Positions 1 through 9,300 of a stretch of DNA of 64,000 bases are shown piece by piece (position 1 is the first letter of the stretch; each line of letters opens with the position of its first letter). The stretch covers positions 4,050 through 68,049 of the forward strand of contig CAYHGX010000007.1 of NCBI GenBank assembly GCA_964356355.1, given 5' to 3'. Position numbers and translations under genes: made by a program. Below the pieces are notes generated by a model that was not told where the DNA came from, made no database searches, and saw only the letters and a list, made by a program, of their open reading frames with translations. The DNA comes from CAYHGX01 sp964356355. GTDB lineage: Bacteria; Patescibacteriota; Gracilibacteria; UBA1369; LOWO2-01-FULL-3.

Positions 1-1989
1 CGAAGGTGAATTTTCCACCAAATCCGCCAAATCGTAGAAATTATTTTTTTCCGCACCAAAACGCCCACGCACATTTTCAATCTTATTTTTTTCATAAAAT
101 TTAGAAACCTGCTCACTATCACCGATATAAAAATCCAAATCATCACTTACCTTTATTTTATTCAACAAAATACCCTTCAAAATCGCCTTAGTTGGATACT
201 TGCGAGCCAATTCTTCAAACTTAGCCTTATGCAAAACAACCAATTCAAGTGGAAATTTCTCCAACAAATCTACGAGCAAATTTCCGGAATTAAAATTAAT
301 ATCAGCCAAATAATCCCGCAAAAAATCCCTATTCTTGTGAATAAGAGCAATTTTATCCTTGGAGTCCATCAAGTCCCTCACGATATCACTAGCATACCTA
401 TTGTCCACGCCTTTAGACCTATATTCAGTTGGGCCAATCACCGGAATCCACTCCAAAATATCAGTCACCATGACCAAATCTTGTTCACTAAATTTTAAAG
501 ACTCCATCTGTACCACTACCCGATTCACAGTCAAAACATCATCAATTAAAAAAGCATGAGTATTTTCCACCATCTTGCCCGCAAGAGCCGCCACAATTCG
601 CGGATATTTTTCATAGTTTTTCAAAAACTTTTCTACTTCAGCTCTTTGCACTCCAACGTCCAAATAACTAGGTTTCCCCACTCCACCTTCCATTAAAATC
701 CCACGAAAAAAGCCTGAAACACCTTTCTGCACAATATATTTGGCGCGCTCCGGATTTGGATCCTTGATAGACTTATGGTACTGCATACGTTGATCCCTAA
801 TAGCCCCAAAAAGCTTATAAAAATCTCCCATCAATTTCTTGTTTTCCGGCAACTTCATCAATTCCAAAGCCCTCTTCTGATCCTTGTCATCAAGTTCAAA
901 CAGCGACCAGGCCGCCCAACCAAAAACCTCGAAAATTTTCCTATCAATACTGGTCAATTTTGTTAACATCCCCTCACGATTTTCCGCGCTTGAGTATGAA
1001 TGAACCGGCAATATCCCTGCTTCTCTAAAAATATTAATCATTTCATCGCCATTTTTTTTCATCTCAGCCTTAGTTGGTGGAGTCAAAACAAACTCGGCAG
1101 CAGTGCCAATATCAGACATTTCCAACAACTTACCCCCATATTTCTTTAAATAGTCCCTATCAATGGCCTTGGTAAGTACGAACAGCTTGTTTGTAAGTAA
1201 TTTTTGAAGTACTTCGAAATGATCGCCATCTCTCAATAAATCCAGATTCAAATCTGAATATCTTCCTTCCTCCAAAAATCCTCTAATTTTATTAAATCCC
1301 TGTAAATGAGCTAAAATAAACTTCTTAGCATAAAGAAAGTTGGGCTTATCAAGCTGTGCCTCAATAAACTTCACAATCTCCTCGCCCTGCTCACCATTTT
1401 TACGAATAATTTCCAAAGCTTCATCAAAACCAAGAAATTTCAAATTCTCTTCAGATTTAATGCCAGGTGGCAACTGACTAAAATATCTTCCTCCCAAAAA
1501 TACAAGATTGCCCTTCATAGATTTCGCAATTTCCACAAATTTTTTCAACCTTCCAATATCTAACACATAACTTCGCACGATATCTTCGTCTTTAGTACCT
1601 TTGCTTCTCTCTACTGCATAATACTGAATCGTTTTCACCAACTTCAGCACAGCCTCGCCATCAGCAACCTTCAATAAATCAGCTAAAACAGATATATACT
1701 CTGCACCCATCCCCCTCACAGGCCCAGATAACATTCCCCCCCCCTGCTCAATCATCGCCTGAACCCTCATTTTATTAAAGGAATCCGTGAGATAGTCGCT
1801 AATTCCAAGATCTTTAATCAAAGATAAGCCGGTGAACTCAGCAAAATCGGAAAGAGATATCGAAGAAACACTATCGGCAATCCTTTCGCCAAGATTAGAT
1901 CTCTCCTTTGCGCCCATCTTAGGATCCAACACCTCCTTAGCAGGCTCCACCCTCGCCTTTTTTTCAGGTAATTTTTCAGCCACAATCAA
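1..1989 (-). CDS. Large helical protein of unknown function (3' part off the window)
   Basis: The minus strand is open without a stop from about 1989 to the left edge (663 codons), so this is the N-terminal part of a larger protein. No ATG opens it. The likely start is TTG at 1989-1987 or GTG at 1983-1981, with a weak AGGGA about 12 bases before the TTG. The residues are mostly charged or hydrophobic in an alpha-helical pattern, with many Lys, Glu, Asp, Leu and Phe, few Cys, and no signal peptide or clear membrane segment. I recognise no family. It lies 70 bases downstream of the M16 peptidase on the same strand and may be co-transcribed. In style it resembles the 1470-residue protein at 43550, but I cannot show homology by eye. 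The open frame is secure; the function is unknown. Confidence 0.8.
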   Translation of the reverse strand, partial: MIVAEKLPEKKARVEPAKEVLDPKMGAKERSNLGERIADSVSSISLSDFAEFTGLSLIKDLGISDYLTDSFNKMRVQAMIEQGGGMLSGPVRGMGAEYISVLADLLKVADGEAVLKLVKTIQYYAVERSKGTKDEDIVRSYVLDIGRLKKFVEIAKSMKGNLVFLGGRYFSQLPPGIKSEENLKFLGFDEALEIIRKNGEQGEEIVKFIEAQLDKPNFLYAKKFILAHLQGFNKIRGFLEEGRYSDLNLDLLRDGDHFEVLQKLLTNKLFVLTKAIDRDYLKKYGGKLLEMSDIGTAAEFVLTPPTKAEMKKNGDEMINIFREAGILPVHSYSSAENREGMLTKLTSIDRKIFEVFGWAAWSLFELDDKDQKRALELMKLPENKKLMGDFYKLFGAIRDQRMQYHKSIKDPNPERAKYIVQKGVSGFFRGILMEGGVGKPSYLDVGVQRAEVEKFLKNYEKYPRIVAALAGKMVENTHAFLIDDVLTVNRVVVQMESLKFSEQDLVMVTDILEWIPVIGPTEYRSKGVDNRYASDIVRDLMDSKDKIALIHKNRDFLRDYLADINFNSGNLLVDLLEKFPLELVVLHKAKFEELARKYPTKAILKGILLNKIKVSDDLDFYIGDSEQVSKFYEKNKIENVRGRFGAEKNNFYDLADLVENSPS

Positions 1990-2059
1990 GCATTAAATAA
2001 TCCCTTAATTATAGCAAAAAAACGCCTTTAACTCAAGCTTCAGCCTCCTCATTTTCACC

Positions 2060-3322
2060 CTAAAACTTCAACAAGGCCTCAAACTCTGCCTTGTCCTCAA
2101 AAGGCCCAATCAAAGCCAACTTCATCTTTTCCGCCTTAAAAATATCATCAGCCACCCTTTTAATATCCTCCAGGGTCACCTTTTCAATCGCCTCCATCAC
2201 CTTTTCCAGATCCTTTGCCCCACCCCTAAGTAGCTCATGCCGAGCCAAGAAATGTGCAAATTCTTCGCTATCCTCCAAGCTAAGCACCATCTTCCCCTTC
2301 AAAAAAGCCTTTGCCTTAGCCAATTCATCCTCCGGAATCTCCTCCTCTTTCACCTTTCTATATTCCTCCACAATCGCCGTCACCGCCTCCTTAGTACGAG
2401 TTAAATCCACACCGGCATTAGTTGAAATCGCTCCAATATCGGAATAATCATCAGTACTCGTATGGATATAATAAGAAAGACCCTTTGCCTCCCTCACACC
2501 CAAAAACATTCTACTACTCATATTTCCGCCCAAAATTACTGATAAAAGCTTCAAAGCAAAATGATCCTTATGCCCATAAGCATAAGCAGGAAAACCAATT
2601 GCCAAATGTGCCTGCTCTGTTTTTTTCTCCTTCAAATAAACCCTCCCACCGTCCGCATCGGTAACTGCAGGAAAGTCATACGCTCGCTCAGTCTTTGGCA
2701 TCACAAAGTACTTTTCCACCTGTACCAAAGCCTCCTCGTGATCGATATTGCCAACCACGGCCACTACCATATTATCTGTTGTATAAAGCTCCTTCTGATA
2801 TTTCACGAAATCCTCATGCATCACAGATTTAATCAATTCTTTAGTTCCAATTTGATCCCAGCCAAGCGGCTGATCACCAAACATCAACGCCTCAAAATTC
2901 CAACCAATCTGATACATTGGAGTATCCTGATACATATTATATTCCTCCAAAATCACACCACGCTCTTTTTCAATTTCCTCTTGCGGGAATCTTGCATTCA
3001 CCAGCATATCCGAAAGCACCTCGTAAGCCACGTTTACGCTTTCCGAAGCCACCTTCACATAATAACCAGCATATTCCTTCGCAGTAAAAGCATTAAATTC
3101 ACCACCCACGGAATCAATCGCGCCAGACACCGCTTTAGTATCACGAAATTTCTCTCCACCCTTAAAGAACATATGCTCTAAAAAATGAGAAATCCCACGA
3201 ATATTCTGATGCTCATACCTACTTCCAGCCCCTGCCAACACAAGAACTGTCACAGCCTTCGTGCCTTCAAGCTTCGCAGTGACAACGCGTAAACCATTCC
3301 CTAAAACATTTTTCTTAAACAT
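2060..3322 (-). CDS. M16 family zinc metallopeptidase (processing-peptidase type)
   Basis: A 420-residue protease of the insulinase / mitochondrial-processing-peptidase-like family. The inverted zinc motif HFLEH is at residues 46-50. The third ligand is Glu126 in VILEEYNM, 76 residues after His50, the usual M16 spacing. The length fits a single M16A/M16C half (active plus inactive domain), as in the bacterial YmxG/PqqL-like peptidases. No signal peptide is visible, so it is probably cytoplasmic. The frame opens upstream at a TTG (3388), but family alignment begins at FKKNVLGNGL, so ATG 3322 is chosen. A strong GGAGGG lies at 3349-3344, about 20 bases upstream, farther than usual. It is divergent from the PBP gene at 3362, 39 bases away. 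Confidence 0.93.
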   Translation of the reverse strand: MFKKNVLGNGLRVVTAKLEGTKAVTVLVLAGAGSRYEHQNIRGISHFLEHMFFKGGEKFRDTKAVSGAIDSVGGEFNAFTAKEYAGYYVKVASESVNVAYEVLSDMLVNARFPQEEIEKERGVILEEYNMYQDTPMYQIGWNFEALMFGDQPLGWDQIGTKELIKSVMHEDFVKYQKELYTTDNMVVAVVGNIDHEEALVQVEKYFVMPKTERAYDFPAVTDADGGRVYLKEKKTEQAHLAIGFPAYAYGHKDHFALKLLSVILGGNMSSRMFLGVREAKGLSYYIHTSTDDYSDIGAISTNAGVDLTRTKEAVTAIVEEYRKVKEEEIPEDELAKAKAFLKGKMVLSLEDSEEFAHFLARHELLRGGAKDLEKVMEAIEKVTLEDIKRVADDIFKAEKMKLALIGPFEDKAEFEALLKF

Positions 3323-3361
3323 GCGATTATGATAGCATGAAGTCCCTCCAAAATAAAATTC

Positions 3362-5650
3362 ATGAGTATTTTTAATTCCAAATCGCAAAAAGAATTCTCC
3401 GGCAAAATAATCGTATTTTTGGTGGGCAGCGGCCTCATTACTTTTATCTTAATTGCACGTCTTTTTCAGCTCCAAATACTCTCAAACGACTACTACACTC
3501 AAATTGCCACTCAAGAACAATACGGTTACAGCGAAATTCCAGCACAACGCGGGGAAATAATCATGAAAGATGCCCATTCCAATGAAGAATTTATACTCGC
3601 AACAAACACCACCTTAAACCTCCTCTACGCTGACCCCACCCTAATTAAAGACCCGAACTATGTAGCTGACCAATTTGTTCCACTAATTTTCAACCTCGAA
3701 GAAGAGCGTGCCACTGATGCCGAGCGAATTGAAAAACTTGGAAAAACTCTATCTCCCGAAACCTCACCAGAAGAAATAGATAAGCTACTTACCCCATTCA
3801 CAGACGACCAACTAAAACAAAATTTCAGAGAAAACTTAATCAAAAAAATCAGTGCAAAAAAACGCAGCCAAATAATTCTCGCAGAAAACCTCACTCCCTC
3901 ATCAATCACTCAAGTTCAAAATCTTCATTTAAGCGGCGCTGAAATAATCAAAAAAACATTATATATCTACCCCGACCAACTCTCTAGCCTCTCCGCAGCA
4001 GCCGCAGCCCTATCACCAATTGTTGAAATACCAGAAAAAAAACTCTCAACTATTCTTGAGGGCAAAAATCGATACGTCGTCCTGAAAACAAAGCTAAATC
4101 CCGACATCAGCGACAAGATCACAAAAATGATCAAAGACGATAAAGCCTTAAAAGCAGACCTAGAAAAACTCACAGGACTTGGAATGAAAGAAGAATCCTT
4201 CCGTTACTACCCTGAGGGCTCTCTAGCCGCTAGCATAGTTGGATATGTGAGCCAATCAAACATAGGTCAATACGGAATAGAAAGCAGCTTCAACAAAAAC
4301 CTCCAAGGTACAAACGGCAAATTTGAAACTAAAAAAGATTCCGTTGGGCGCCAAATCACAGTGGGAGAAAGCGTACTCAAGCCGGCAGTCAATGGCGACA
4401 ACATCGTCCTCACTATCGACAGATCCGTACAACTCCAGGCCGAAAAACTACTTGAACAAGGCGTAAAAGACTACCACGCCGATAGCGCTCAGGCATTAGT
4501 TATGAATCCAAAAACAGGCGCCATTATCGCCATGGCCCAATATCCAACCTTCAATCCAAATAGCTACGGAGACGTCTTTAAAAAAGTTGAAATCAATTTA
4601 AGCCAAGAAGATATCAAAAATCTTGAACCCACCAAAACACCAGGAACATACTATTTCTACGTAAATAAAGAACAGGCTGATCGCTACTTAGTTTTTGAAG
4701 AAAAAGACGAAAACGGCATCTCTAAGTATTCCCGATACGTCAATTTCCAAGGCCCTGAAGTCTACCACAATAAAATTGCTTCCTGGACTTATGAACCTGG
4801 CTCAATCTTCAAATCAATCATCATGTCCATGGCCATCGACGACGGCGACGTCACCCCAAACACCACCTACAACGATATTGGTCCAATCAAGGTGGATTAC
4901 AACGTCTACACAAAAGACTACGACTTCGAAATTAAAAACTCCGAAAATCGCTACCTTGGCCTCGTGAGTATGACCACAGTTTTAGCCCAATCACTCAACA
5001 CCGGAATGACCTTCATCGCCAAAAAAATTGGCCCTGCCCTCATGTACAGCTACCTGCAAAAATTTGGATTAACGGATAAAACCGATATTGAATTAGACAA
5101 TGAAGGCCAAAGCAAAATTGAATACTTCACAGATTGGACAGAATCTGAACTTGCAACACACGCCTTCGGACAAGGTCTCACCGTAACAATGATTCAAATG
5201 GCCGACGCCTATAGCGCAATCGTAAACGGCGGCATCCTCATGCAACCACATATCATAGATGAAATTCGCCATGACGACGGCACAGTAACCAAAACAGAAA
5301 ATCGCGAAATTCGCAGAGTAATTTCAGAAGAAACCAGCACAAAAATGCGCGCCATGCTTTTAGAAACAGTTGAAAACGGTGTTTCCAAAGCCGCCACCGT
5401 TGAACACTACAAAGTAGGAGGAAAATCCGGAACAGCTCAGACATATGCAAAAGGAAAAGCCCTATCAGGAAAAGGAACAACTATTGCAAGCTACTGCGGA
5501 TTCGCCCCTTACGACGACCCCCAATTTGTAATCCTAATTAAGTACGACCGACCACGTTCAAGTGAATGGGGAGGCAACAATGCCGCTCCAACATTTTCAA
5601 AACTCGCTGCCTACCTCTTCGATTACTACAATATTGCTCCAGACAAATAA
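3362..5650 (+). CDS. Class B penicillin-binding protein (PBP2/FtsI-like transpeptidase)
   Basis: Cell-wall DD-transpeptidase of 762 residues that would cross-link peptidoglycan at the outer face of the membrane. One N-terminal membrane anchor lies at about residues 15-37, followed by the PBP dimerisation domain. The transpeptidase motifs are complete: SIFK with the acylated Ser481 and Lys484, SLN at 544-546, and KSGT at 688-691. It is somewhat longer than FtsI of model bacteria because of an insertion (about 400-470) before the SxxK motif. No PASTA repeats are present. The sequence does not decide between the divisome (FtsI) and elongasome (PBP2) roles. No divisome neighbours such as ftsL or mraW are adjacent. 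ATG 3362 has no clear ribosome binding site. Confidence 0.93.
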   Translation: MSIFNSKSQKEFSGKIIVFLVGSGLITFILIARLFQLQILSNDYYTQIATQEQYGYSEIPAQRGEIIMKDAHSNEEFILATNTTLNLLYADPTLIKDPNYVADQFVPLIFNLEEERATDAERIEKLGKTLSPETSPEEIDKLLTPFTDDQLKQNFRENLIKKISAKKRSQIILAENLTPSSITQVQNLHLSGAEIIKKTLYIYPDQLSSLSAAAAALSPIVEIPEKKLSTILEGKNRYVVLKTKLNPDISDKITKMIKDDKALKADLEKLTGLGMKEESFRYYPEGSLAASIVGYVSQSNIGQYGIESSFNKNLQGTNGKFETKKDSVGRQITVGESVLKPAVNGDNIVLTIDRSVQLQAEKLLEQGVKDYHADSAQALVMNPKTGAIIAMAQYPTFNPNSYGDVFKKVEINLSQEDIKNLEPTKTPGTYYFYVNKEQADRYLVFEEKDENGISKYSRYVNFQGPEVYHNKIASWTYEPGSIFKSIIMSMAIDDGDVTPNTTYNDIGPIKVDYNVYTKDYDFEIKNSENRYLGLVSMTTVLAQSLNTGMTFIAKKIGPALMYSYLQKFGLTDKTDIELDNEGQSKIEYFTDWTESELATHAFGQGLTVTMIQMADAYSAIVNGGILMQPHIIDEIRHDDGTVTKTENREIRRVISEETSTKMRAMLLETVENGVSKAATVEHYKVGGKSGTAQTYAKGKALSGKGTTIASYCGFAPYDDPQFVILIKYDRPRSSEWGGNNAAPTFSKLAAYLFDYYNIAPDK

Positions 5651-5695
5651 TAGCCAACGGCCATTGACTTAAGTCTTCCGACAGGGCCCGTTTTG

Positions 5696-5704
5696 TGGTA
5701 TAAT
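5696..5704 (+). promoter_or_regulatory. Extended -10 promoter placing +1 at a start codon
   Basis: TGG-TATAAT is a perfect extended -10 box ending at 5704. Transcription should start about 7 bases later, at or next to the A of ATG 5711, giving a leaderless or nearly leaderless mRNA. A TTGACT at 5664-5669 is 29 bases from the -10, too far to act as its -35. Confidence 0.65.
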
Positions 5705-5710
5705 CTAAAG

Positions 5711-6322
5711 ATGGCAAAATTATATCACTACAAATCAGGCGAAAATCGAATAATTCACCTAGACATGGGTAAACTATTTAGTTGGTCCCCGAAAACTCGA
5801 ACAGACCTTCTAAATAGCAATGAGGAATCTGGAAGCCACAACGACAAAATGGCAGATGCAGCCGCCAAAGAATTTAACGATCCCCCATTAAAGGACACCA
5901 TCGACAACATCAAATCAAGTGCCACAGACATAAAAGAAAAGGCTCTATCAATGGTGAAAGAGGCAGCAAAATCACCATTCAAACTAGCTGCACATTTACT
6001 CACCAAGCCAGTAGAATTAGTTGGCAAACCAACACTCAGCATTGTAAAAGGAGGCCTCAAAATTGCCACCTCGGCCACCACCAATGCAGTAGGAATAGTT
6101 GCAACCGCACCAAGAATCGTTGCAGATGCCGCCAGGCTAGCCGCCCGCGTACCACTAATTGCCCTCGACAAATTAAGTGTCGTAACCGGTTACCCATCCG
6201 CGCTCGTCCGTTACATCAAAGAAAAAATACTCGGCACAATCGACAGCACAAACGAAAAAATTTTTGAAATCAGCAACAAAACCCGCGAAAGCATTTTCAA
6301 AACATTAGGCGCAGAAGCCTAA
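5711..6322 (+). CDS. Alanine-rich helical protein, unknown function
   Basis: A 203-residue protein I do not recognise. The frame opens at 5693, but the -10 box lies at 5699-5704, so the transcript begins near 5711 and ATG 5711 (MAKLYHYKSGE) must be the start. The N-terminal 60 residues are hydrophilic. Residues about 65-190 are long Ala/Val/Ile/Lys amphipathic helices without the length or purity of a membrane span, which suggests a membrane-surface or coiled structural protein. It follows the PBP gene by 60 bases but has its own promoter. It ends 3 bases before the stop of the convergent propeller gene. Confident as a gene because of the promoter; function open. Confidence 0.7.
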   Translation: MAKLYHYKSGENRIIHLDMGKLFSWSPKTRTDLLNSNEESGSHNDKMADAAAKEFNDPPLKDTIDNIKSSATDIKEKALSMVKEAAKSPFKLAAHLLTKPVELVGKPTLSIVKGGLKIATSATTNAVGIVATAPRIVADAARLAARVPLIALDKLSVVTGYPSALVRYIKEKILGTIDSTNEKIFEISNKTRESIFKTLGAEA

Positions 6323-6325
6323 TCC

Positions 6326-9300
6326 CTAACTTTCCGCTCTACCCTTTCCAAACAGCAAGCTCGTAATATTACTGATCAGATTTTTACTATCATTGTAGAT
6401 ATAAACCAATGCCTCATGATCACCAGCATCAAGCACCTCTGGAATAGCTACCTCAAAATATCCCTCAGAAGCATCAGCAATCACCACAGATGAATAAGTC
6501 AAACTCTTCCAAGTAACCACCACCGTAGAACCAGGAACAGCATATCCCGTCATATACTTCACATTAGCCATACCCTCTCCCACAAGCGTTCTCTCCCTCA
6601 CAGAATCAGCTTGAGCAAGCAACACCGATGTAAACAAACTGGATTCATCAAATCCCATCGGCTGAGTAATACCATCAAGTAAAGGCCTACCCATGGGCTC
6701 AGTAATCGACGCAGAATCTTCAAAAGTCACAAGCTCAGTTGATAAATTAACTCCCTTCAAATCAAGCTGTTGCTCGAAATCCACATTCATATCCACTACA
6801 GATCCTTTACCTTTCTCATCCTGAATCACAAAATACATTTTTTTCGCTCCTCCCTTAAAATCAACATTCGGCAAATCCTTTTCAAAATCAATATTCACCG
6901 CCACCTTATTACCATCATCTGAAGATACCTTCCCTAGCTGAGACACCTTCCAACTACTCTTATTCTTAGGGTCCACCTTCTCCACCGCAAACATATTCAA
7001 CTGCATCCCGGGCTCTGGAGTACCCACCCAAAACAACGCATTTTTCCCAACCGTTTTCCCCTCTAAATCATTAGTAAACTCAGGCTTCGTCGGATATTGA
7101 ACAGTTGCCTTTCCAAGGCCCTCAAATCCACCAAAATAGTATTTTTCTGATGCTTTAGGATCATCAATTTGTCCACCCGCCAAAACCAGCAACGGCGCAG
7201 CCACTCCACTATCATTAAATACAGTATACGGCCCAATTATAATCTTATCTTCGCCCGTTTTATCTACCTCTTCCTGCATCAATTTTGCCTTCCTTTTGTC
7301 AAAAGTCACATAAACTTTAGTCTTCGGCCCAACCACCATTTCCTTATCACCAACTTTCAATTTGAAACTCTCAGCACCGGTGCCGTTATTTGCCAACTCA
7401 TAAATTTTGTCTCGAATCTGAGTATCAACCTTATCCTCAACAACACGTTCTGCATCACTCAACTTCCCAAAGTCCACAGTTTTTTGTTCGGAAAGCATAT
7501 TCAAAGCCTCCTCTACTTGAACCTTTTTCTGCTCCGCATAAATCTGCTCCTCACTCATTGGCACCTCATCAGCCGCAATTCCGCCCCCTTGATTATCCGC
7601 AACTTGAGCAAGGTCAGCCTCTATCAACAAATCATAATTAACTCTTTCCTTATCCAAAAGTATATCCTTTACATTACTCATCGCTGCCTCAATTTTCTTC
7701 GCATCGGAATAACCATTTCCCAAGCTTTTATCAGACTGATTTACAATTTCCAGCCCAGTTACAATCTCAATTGCATTACCACTACTATCAAAATCACCAT
7801 CAGGAGTTTCAGAAACAACAGGTTCTTCCTCGGAAACATCCTCCTCATCATCCTCCTTTACAACCGGCTCATCATCACTTTTATACCTCGACAAATTGTA
7901 GATCAAAATTGAAGACCCACCCCCCGGAACATCAGCAACAGGACAGGCCAAAGTACTCACGCTCGAACCGCTCACAAAGCTAGTCTCCACGCTTCCCTGA
8001 TTCCTAGCCTTTACCTGAAATGAATAAGAAGTTCCACAAGTCAAACCAGTGCTACTCCAGCTCAAATCAGTAACCCACCCAGAATTTGTAGCAGCAGTAG
8101 TATTTTCAGCATAATATTCCGTACCCGTTGGATTAGAATTATCGCCCCAGCTCACATTAACCTGTGAGGTAGAAACCGCACTCAATGCAACACTTCCCGG
8201 CACATTCACCACGTTATCAACAGTTAAAGTTGTCGTGGCAGCGGTACCGGCATCAGTTCCATCGTAAGGAGTCACCCTCAAGCAATAAGTGGCCGCATCT
8301 ACACTTGGCAAATCCGTCATCGTATCCCACTCAAAATTAACCGTATTATCACCTGAAGAAGTTGTAATATAACCATCCGAAGTACCAATCTGATATCCAT
8401 TATCATTTTCCACATTTGGATCACCATAGGTCGCAGTCGTATTCTCGTCAGTCTCACTTAAAGTAGCAACACTCGTTGCCGAAGAACAATCACTTCCCTC
8501 TAAATAATTCACCTTTAACTGAACCGTATCATCACCATCAGTATCAGCAGCTACGGCCGCAATATCCACAACTCCGCTACCATCAGTACGAGGAATTGCC
8601 GAAGAAATCGTTACCGAAGGCGCATTATTAGACGGCATCGTATAGTGCCCAAAATAAAACATCGGAACACTATCAAAGACACCAAAATTTCCTCCAACAA
8701 AGAGATGCCCAGTCGCAAGAGCTAGAGAATAAACCGTATTATTCGCACCAGGATCCCAGCTCGTTGCCAGGCCTGTAGTTAAATCAATACCAGCAACCCT
8801 GGCTCTGGATGAGCCTCCAGCAGTCGCAAAATCACCGCCAATATAGGCTGTAGAAGAATTTACCGCCACCGCCTGAACAGTACTATCCGTCCCCGGGTCC
8901 CAGCTTGTGGCCAGCCCGGTTGAAGTATCAATTGCCGCCACATTTGATCGAGATTCACCGCCGGCACCAGTAAATCGACCCCCAATAACAATATTAGAAC
9001 CACTCAGAGCAATTGCATTAATATAAGTTGAATATGCCATACCAGTAACATTAGGGTCCCAGCTTGTGGCTAACCCAGTCGAAGTATCCACGGCCGCAAG
9101 ATGACTCCGAGAAGAACTTCCAATTGCCGTAAAATTTCCACCAACATAGAGAGTAGTCCCGTCCAAAACCAAATCATAAACATAAGCAAAAAATCCACCA
9201 GTTACATTAGGGTCAAAACTAGTTACTGCTCCCGTTGAAGCCGAAACAGCCGCCAAGCTATGACGCGTCGACGTCGCCAAGGTATTGAAATTTCCTCCAA

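Noticed and set aside
2561..3181. Plus-strand frame of 206 codons opposite the M16 peptidase
   Set aside because: Shadow frame; the opposite strand encodes a complete conserved enzyme.
5664..5704. TTGACT at 5664 as -35 of the extended -10 at 5699
   Set aside because: The spacing is 29 bases, far beyond 16-18.
7169..7912. Plus-strand frame of 247 codons opposite the propeller gene
   Set aside because: Shadow of the real gene; composition rich in His, Ile and Asn, no start signals.
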